This document shows, piece by piece, positions 35,101-64,000 of a stretch of 64,000 bases of DNA; positions within the stretch are counted from its first letter, which is position 1; each line of letters opens with the position of its first letter. Source of the DNA: Phoronis australis (taxonomy: Eukaryota; Phoronida; Phoronidae); contig NMRA01000209.1 of the NCBI GenBank assembly GCA_002633005.1, positions 28,370 through 92,369 of the forward strand, given 5' to 3'. The position numbers and the translations under genes are program-made. The notes beneath the pieces are model-generated. The model did not search any database and was not told the origin of the DNA. It saw only the letters and a list, made by a program, of their open reading frames with translations.

Positions 35101-37037
35101 ATCAACAAAATGATCAAGGTTAGTTCTTATATCCGGTGTAGATTTAATAACGTGTCCTCGTTTCAGGAAACTTTCAGGAACATCCGACAACTTATTAGAC
35201 AGGAAATGTGACCACAGCCCCATTTTTGCTTATCTTCACAAGAAAACTATCGCGCATACAAATACTTTTCAACGCTTTATGTATTTCACTATGTTAAGCC
35301 GTCATTGTTGAATTCTGAACCGAAGCGCTTTGGGGTTTTAAACAAATTATCACTCTCATCCGGTCTAAAATAATATTGGCGAATGAGCCGACATCTAAGG
35401 CAATGCGTGCCGTGGACGCCTATATTGAATCCGCATTTTTAGGGTTGGCTAGCACCAATAAACCATAAAGCATTTCCCTGAGTTGTCGATAGTGACGATG
35501 TTCTTGTTGTTCGTGGAAACGGAATCCTACCACGGTAAAAATAGTATGAGACCGATTTCATCACGGTATAAGACAGTTTTCGTTTTTAGCCAATTAAACA
35601 TGGCGAAATGCTACTCTAAATGATTAATGACATTTTAAACTTTGAACCATTTACAAATGGCTTTATTAGTCAGCATTTGGATTCTTAAAAATAAAAACAA
35701 GTTATCGCTAAATTTAAGTTCTCTAAGTATGGCCAGACTTTTAAATTTAAGTTTTCTTGTTCAAACATTAAAAACATACTTTTAATGATACATCTACATG
35801 TTTCCTGGAAAATGTTTTATCACAAACAAGCGAACGGTAAACTCCTCATTCGTTTGAGTTGTGATCACACGTTTCAGGCTACATGCGCAGGTGGAAATTG
35901 ATGTTGGGATAATTTATCTCGAACCGCCAGGAAAGATTAATATTATTAGTTTAAAGGCATACAAGGACACCTGCCAACCGAAAGAGGCGTGGTTAAAGTC
36001 CTAGGACAGACTGGAGACCGGCTTTATGTTGTGACCAAATGACAGTGTGAATTAACCGAAAACCAGGACAACAACATTCATCTTAGTCAGGGTTCAAACA
36101 TACGCCTGCAGCCTACGGGATGCGTACAAATCAATAGCAGTTCAAAATAGCTACAACACTGCAAACTACTTGTGCCAGGACTCGGGTTGCCCGCATACGC
36201 ACCAGTCAGCACAGATCGCTACATGTAGATGGGCGGAATGACCTATAAGGTTACCGTTATCCTGAATAAATAAAGGCAGTTAGCAGGGGCATTATGTGTA
36301 CCAAGAAGCAATTTCCATGGTAAACCATTTCGAAATCATATCACGAAGTGTATGTCTCCGTTACATATTTACTCTTGGTATAAAGAGTGGCAAACATACT
36401 TAGTAAACTTAGTAAATTTGTTTTTAAAAGTATCATTAATTTTGTATTGCCCTTAACGCAAAATTTTGCATTTTCCAATTATTAAAATGAAAGGATTATT
36501 TAGACCCATTTACAAAACGCTCGCGGGCCTTTAAACGTGCACGCGAAATCATATACGCTATCGCAATAGTCGCCGTCCGCCGTTCTCGCGAAAAATGGAT
36601 TTACACCAGTGTGGAATGACGTGATTTTGCAACTCAACAATCTTGTCGACAGACGAATGGCACGCGTCCGATCTCTAATGAATCTTTTTGTTATTTTCTT
36701 CATGTCGGTCCTGTTTATGGAATATGCGCCAGAACATAAAAATCGATAAACGGTAGCTGATTAAGCATTCGTGATAAACCCCGCATATTCACGGGACAGC
36801 TGGTGTCGTCAATTCTGATTGGTCCGTGGCTCGTGCCGCTTGTCATTGTCCTAGATCAGTGTATGATTTATATTTGTCAGACAGCACACGCTGGCCCGAG
36901 ATAGCAAGATAGATAAACATACAGCACCAGGACGGTTAAGCGAGAGGAATTGAGTTCTCAGAAATTTCTTAAATCATCCCGCTGTCGATAAATCGACTCA
37001 GTCTTCACCGATTCGCTGTTATTCAAAGCATCTGGGA
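32175..37037. other. Intergenic sequence upstream of NOL4, including probable promoter and 5' UTR
   Basis: No coding exon is supported. A TTATATTT word near 36869 is a weak TATA candidate. The 150 bases before the NOL4 start codon probably include the 5' UTR, but no transcription start can be fixed by eye. Short open frames further upstream are unremarkable. Confidence 0.35.
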
Positions 37038-37088
37038 TAGACACTAGCGTCCTGCAGTTCACCACGCGAAAACATACAGCGTTTGGAA

Positions 37089-59336
<22,248 letters not shown>

Positions 59337-61215
59337 TCAATGGTTTCCGTAAAAATTCGCCCGACGTCGTCCTTGACCGTCACGCTTCGTGGCCCTCGGT
59401 TATACCCAGATCATCTCGGGCTACAGAAATACCCGGATGCCTTGTTGTCTGGCCGAGCAGTACGAATTCATCCATGATATTGAAGCTGAAATGTTTATTT
59501 TGCAAAGTTGATGCAGCGGGTAGAGATATGATTCTATTTTAATTTTAAGCCTGTTTATTTTCCTAAATCTCTGTTTGATATTATATTAATTAAGTCGTCT
59601 TTGGATGACTTTCAGACAACGTTGATGTATCGCAAAACCGGCGTTGACGATTGCACACAAGAGAAACTTACAGTTTTCACTGAGCAGTATTAGATTAAAA
59701 TATCGAAAAAATACTTGTTGTGCAAAATAAGTCACGAGCCCTATCATTTTTTAGTTTTGGGTATATAAGTGCACGTTGTGTTGGCCTTCTTGTATTTCTG
59801 TCTAAGATATTCATAGTTGCGTGAATGAATTCTAAAATGACAAAGCCAACTAAGCGAACACGTCAACATGTTGGTTGAAACAGAGAAGGGGGAAGCAATT
59901 AATGTCCATCTGAATGTCCAGTACATAAGTAGTTAGCCTAATGGGTAAGAAGATATATTTGAAGTAAGTTATTTTAATTTATTGTTAGTTAACTAGTTAA
60001 AATCGTCAATGTTTCAGTGCTATTGGTATAACACGTTTGGGCAAGGTTGAGACTCTAATATTGTTCTCTTGTGGGTTCTAGTCAATTGGAAATCGTCATT
60101 TCGCCACGCCTTCGTCATCGCCTAAGGCTCACGTGCATGTTAAATAAGTTAAGCTTTATATAGTTAGCCACACTCTTTGTGTGCAGTATTTACATGTTAC
60201 ATTTGTTTTATCTGCAAGTCATTGTTCTTGTAAGAGCGTGTATATAATTTTCCAGGAAAGTAATCTCATTGTTGTTGACATCTTTGTGCAATACACCCCC
60301 GTCGACGTGCCTATATGTCTATATTGGCCATATTGCTCATTTGAAAGCAGCTGTACAGGTTAACCTTATCCGGAAGAATGTTTTACAATGTAATCACACA
60401 GGGAGCTGCCATTGCCATTACAAGAATCGTTTTAACTGTAAATTAATGGCGTGGTGGAAGTCATCTTGGTTTTATGTAAGGCGAGCTTTCATGCACGAAA
60501 TTTGTTGTTTTATCATCTGCATACGACCGCATATGGTATTCACGTTGTTACGTATCGTGCTAGAAGTAGTCTTCGCAATGAATTGTGGGAACCGTTTATT
60601 CACAACTGCCAAGGATTACAGACGACTCCTTCCAATGACATTTTCTGCGCTAACGCGTAACTTATCTGAAGAAGTTAAATTTTCTTGTCTTTGCGCTCTA
60701 GCTAGCAACCAGTTGATGAGAATCAAAGGCAAAGTGAGACGGGCGGAGAGCTACGGCTTGATAATCGGTAGTTTCGTCGCTCGACTGGACCGTCATTTCA
60801 CACAAACGTTTGCTGCAGTGCGTGCGCATGGGTTCGTCTATCCGTTAGTGGTCACGAGAATGCCATATGTTAGCAACAGGTCAAGGTGCAGATGACTATT
60901 TTTATTTAGATTGCTACCTCTCAGAATGTATTGTGTTATATGGTAAGGGATTATTTTTGTTAATCATATTTGTTACGTATTTTTTGTTTTCGTATTTAAG
61001 TTCGTTGTTGATGCTTTTTAATTTGGGCAGGTAACGTACGGTGAAACTCGACGTTCTGCCCGTTTCCCGCGGTGAAATTGTCATTGTTCGTATTGTTTGT
61101 TTTAGGTGTTTTAGTATTTATAACTTTATTTATATGTGGGTAAGTGTTCCTATATAAGTAGAAAAATGTTCGTTGAAACTGGTTAAAATAAATCGGCTAT
61201 TACTACAAGGTGTTT
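59337..61215 (+). other. Probable NOL4 3' UTR
   Basis: U-rich sequence follows the stop codon with no further conserved exon. The first clear AATAAA signals seen are at 61187-61192 and 61363-61368, giving a UTR of about 1.9 kb or slightly longer. A 208-codon frame at 60269-60895 has Cys/aromatic-rich, motif-free content and is treated as non-coding. The UTR end is inferred only. Confidence 0.45.
61187..61192 (+). terminator. Candidate NOL4 poly(A) signal
   Basis: AATAAA about 1.85 kb after the NOL4 stop codon; a second copy at 61363-61368 is an alternative. No transcript evidence is visible in the sequence. Confidence 0.35.
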
Positions 61216-61517
61216 AACCCTTTTCGATATGCACATTACGGCCGTAGACATCTAATTACATGCACTACAAATCATTTGTATGATCAAAGTCATTGAGGGA
61301 GCATATTACATATTTAATGCAAATAATAACAATCATTTTCAGATATGGCGATGACTCGATGAAATAAATGCTCCTTGTCGCTACATGGCGAAAGGTTAAT
61401 TGGTGGGCAGCGTTCTGCACATTCTTGTGTTGGTTCGTTGCAGTGAGATTTTTTACAGGGTTTTATGAACTATTTGCGACCATCTTGCTGTCACATTACA
61501 GCCCTTGTGCATGGTAT
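61216..61517. other. Non-coding sequence after NOL4
   Basis: Contains the alternative AATAAA at 61363 and nothing else recognised. Confidence 0.4.
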
Positions 61518-61661
61518 ACAGGGGCGGATCCAGGATTTTGAGACAGCGGGGCCAGGGCCAGAGTATTAGCCAGGATTTTGCTCGTCAAACATTCTCACCC
61601 CCCAATTTCCAAATGTAATCTGGGAGAATTTTAGGGGGGTGGCTCTAAATCCGCCCCTGCA
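61518..61661. mobile_element. GGCGGAT-family MITE
   Basis: The ends CAGGGGCGGATCCAGG and CTAAATCCGCCCCTG are inverted copies over their first 11 bases (CAGGGGCGGAT). The interior shares GAGTATTAGCCAGGATTTTG and TCTGGGAGAATTTTAGGGGG with 22694-22852. At 144 bases and without coding capacity it is a non-autonomous DNA element. No clear target-site duplication was seen. Confidence 0.7.
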
Positions 61662-64000
61662 TTTAAACTGATGGGTAAAGTAGATGATTTAGTAAAATCG
61701 CTCATACCAAAACATCGTGCTTGAAAACATAGCTGTTAATCAATCGCTCGTCATATGTGTCGATCACGTCACAATTCCTTGACAGCACTCTGGGCGTGGC
61801 CTTGTCAAGGCAAACATTCACCTGTCAAGGTAACTGCTTCATTTATTATCACCGATTCGAAATTGTCAGCACATGGACGATGCTGACATTCCACTCTGTT
61901 ATTCTGCGGATGCTGTTTTTTAAAGGCAATCGTTTGTTGATCTTAGGATCGCACAGTCAACAGGTTACTAAAACGTTCTGTTGACCGACATACAAGTATA
62001 TGCCAGTAGCTCATACAAACTGTATGATTGTGTAATAATCGCCGCCAGACATGCCCGACGTTGCCGCGGAATACTAAATAACTTGGGCCAACGCTCTAAT
62101 CTCTTAACTCAAAGCGGTTAATTTTCGAGGCCAGTTTCTGGTACAGAGTCTACTGCAGGTGTCGGTCAGATAGCTGGTGATAGTTCGGTCAGGTTGCGGC
62201 CGTCAGAGGGCGGTTTCAACAGGAACCTTAGTCCGAACCTTAGCGGTGGCACTCGACAGTTTTTGTTGAGTTTTTCATGCTCCAAAAGTCTGTTCCACAG
62301 GGTGTATACAACCCTAGTGACAATATGAACAGGATCCTGGGCAAAAGTCTTCAAAACCTTGCACAAAGTCTATTGAAACTGATCCCAAAGTAAATGGTCC
62401 ATCTTTTAGTACTTCCGCAAGTGCAGCCGTCAACTTTTAAAACGAACCAAAAATACACCAAAGCAGCCGTTTCATGCAAAAGGCACAATTTGCACGCGAG
62501 CACCCAGTCAACTGACCTAACAGGTCCCATGCAATTCTTAAAGGCGCCAAATCAACCGTGGCTCAAAAAAACACGGAGAACCACAGACCCGCAGTAGCCG
62601 GCGTAGTCGCCCCTTGGGGTGGCTGCGAGTAAACGAGTTATTTGATTCATATGCATAGTTCTCACAATAACCAACAAGTTACATTTAATAAATATGCAAA
62701 ATATGCATTGATTGGTAAAACAACCATAGATCTTTCATTTGCTAATTAAACCATTCTGTAATGTACGCTGCTTTAGTATGTTGGTTAGCTTACCTACCTG
62801 GCGAAATTACGGTCTGGATCAAGCCATACGCGTTCAGTTGCTAGCTCCAATGTCAAGTTTTCCGGCATTAACGCCTGGAACTGTAGGAATGGAATGCCAA
62901 TGCTCGCCATACGTTTCCCCACTTCGAAGATGAGTCCACCACAAAGTCATGGTGCCTGCTGCTGATAAAGCGGGAGAATTGTAATCCCAGTCAGTGTCAA
63001 AAAGCTAAAATGTATTAGTGAACTTTAATTAAGCAAACAATGGCAGAGACTGACAGTGGAAACTTTCCTCTGCTGTTATATATGTATTCCTGAACCACAA
63101 CGTGTTGTAATTGAATTTCTGGCACAAAATCTGAGTCGGGATTATTCGAAAAACACTTCCGTGCTCCCATTTCTCTATAGAAAGCGCCGATAGTCGGTGG
63201 GCCAGATCTCATAGCGTTCATCCTTGTGAGTACTTTGGGGGGGCAACCTAGTTTTTTCTATGTGGCTAGATAATATACCTATAAATCAAATTCCAAAAAG
63301 TTCCCACGTCTACACTTGCACATTTTTTTTAAAAAAGGTGTTTTTGTTGCACAAAATATGATGCACATTCCTGCCACTTGATGGCGCTTTTCTATTGAAT
63401 TGACCAATCAGAGAGCCAGATTGTATTGTTGTGCTTAGTTACTTCGTGATATGGCTGCTCCCATGGAGTGTGATGCCTGTATAATTCAAAGTTTATCAAA
63501 CAGCACAAAATTGTGATGTCAGCGCCTAAAGAAGCTTAGGAAAGCTTCCTGACGAAAGCTGATTGACTGTGCAACTCTGCAGATCAGTAGATCAAAAAGA
63601 AGAAGAGGTGTCATAAACGTTTGTGCAGAAAACAGCTGCATGTCCTGGTAGCCTATATACACAGTATACTGCTGAGTGCTGTAGACTAGAAGACCAAGTG
63701 TCAGACCAAAAAATTGAAAGGCCATAGAACGGCATAGCAACGTTTCAAGGCACCAACAGTAGTACTAAAAAGCTGAAGTTGCTGAAAGTGATACAGACGT
63801 TATCCAAGATTTCCCAAGAAAATCAATTATACTTCCAAAATCTGAAACACCCAATTAACCTGAACAAGATAGGAACATTCTGAAACATGAGTGCATCATT
63901 TGTTAGCAGGAAAAGTACATTATGGGCCACATTTCAAGAACGAGACAGAAGTATGGCTTTCAAAAACAGGTACGTGTTTTTGAAAAATACATCTTGGTGT
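61662..64000. other. Non-coding sequence, no gene recognised
   Basis: Several open frames of 60-75 codons on both strands lack motifs. Nothing else is supported to the end of the window. Confidence 0.4.

Noticed and set aside
37083-37088. Upstream TTG as start codon of NOL4
   Set aside because: ATG at 37089 is in frame, in strong context, and is the first ATG after an in-frame TAG at 37038.
60269-60895. 208-codon open frame after NOL4
   Set aside because: No known motif, no ATG-context support, Cys/aromatic-rich composition typical of random AT-rich frames, and it lies in the probable NOL4 3' UTR.

Overview
The window is eukaryotic nuclear DNA. It is AT-rich, with long introns, GT-AG splice sites, microsatellites and many decayed transposons, and no operon-like packing. 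The frequent TACATGTA and TAGGCCTA words and the number of small inverted-repeat elements suggest a marine invertebrate, but I cannot name a clade from the sequence alone.

One protein-coding gene can be fully supported. It is an orthologue of vertebrate NOL4/NOL4L (nucleolar protein 4 family) on the + strand, with ten coding exons between 37089 and 59336. The exons join in frame into a 645-residue protein, close to the roughly 640 residues of vertebrate NOL4. Exon 8 is only 39 codons, has little open frame around it and is easy to miss; it was found by matching the conserved [10 protein letters not shown] block. The C-terminus carries a PTDLSVK motif that fits the CtBP-binding consensus. A probable 3' UTR runs from 59337 to a poly(A) signal near 61187.

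Layout: 1-37 kb looks intergenic. It holds a THAP-domain fragment (2.8-3.1 kb, minus), a repeat cluster (7.2-7.6 kb), a decayed non-LTR retrotransposon (10.4-12.0 kb), a Penelope-like fragment with its 3' end also present as an inverted copy (15.7-16.6 kb) and ending in a hammerhead-ribozyme-like motif, an AACGCG repeat cluster (17.1-17.6 kb), a hairpin element (17.8 kb), two copies of an inverted-repeat element (21.2 and 23.0 kb), a tRNA-like SINE (24.0 kb), a Helitron-like hairpin (25.7 kb) and another inverted-repeat element (26.3 kb). An RFX X-box (31.7 kb) and a possible first coding exon (32.1 kb) lie upstream of NOL4. From 37 to 59 kb lies the NOL4 gene; intron 3 (9 kb) contains a (TG)57 microsatellite. 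From 61.2 to 64 kb there is one more short inverted-repeat element and no recognised gene.

The clearest unusual signals are the Penelope inverted structure with its ribozyme-like motif, the palindrome combining CCAAT boxes with a CRE at 1729, and the two X-box-like sites. I found no evidence for a novel multigene system.
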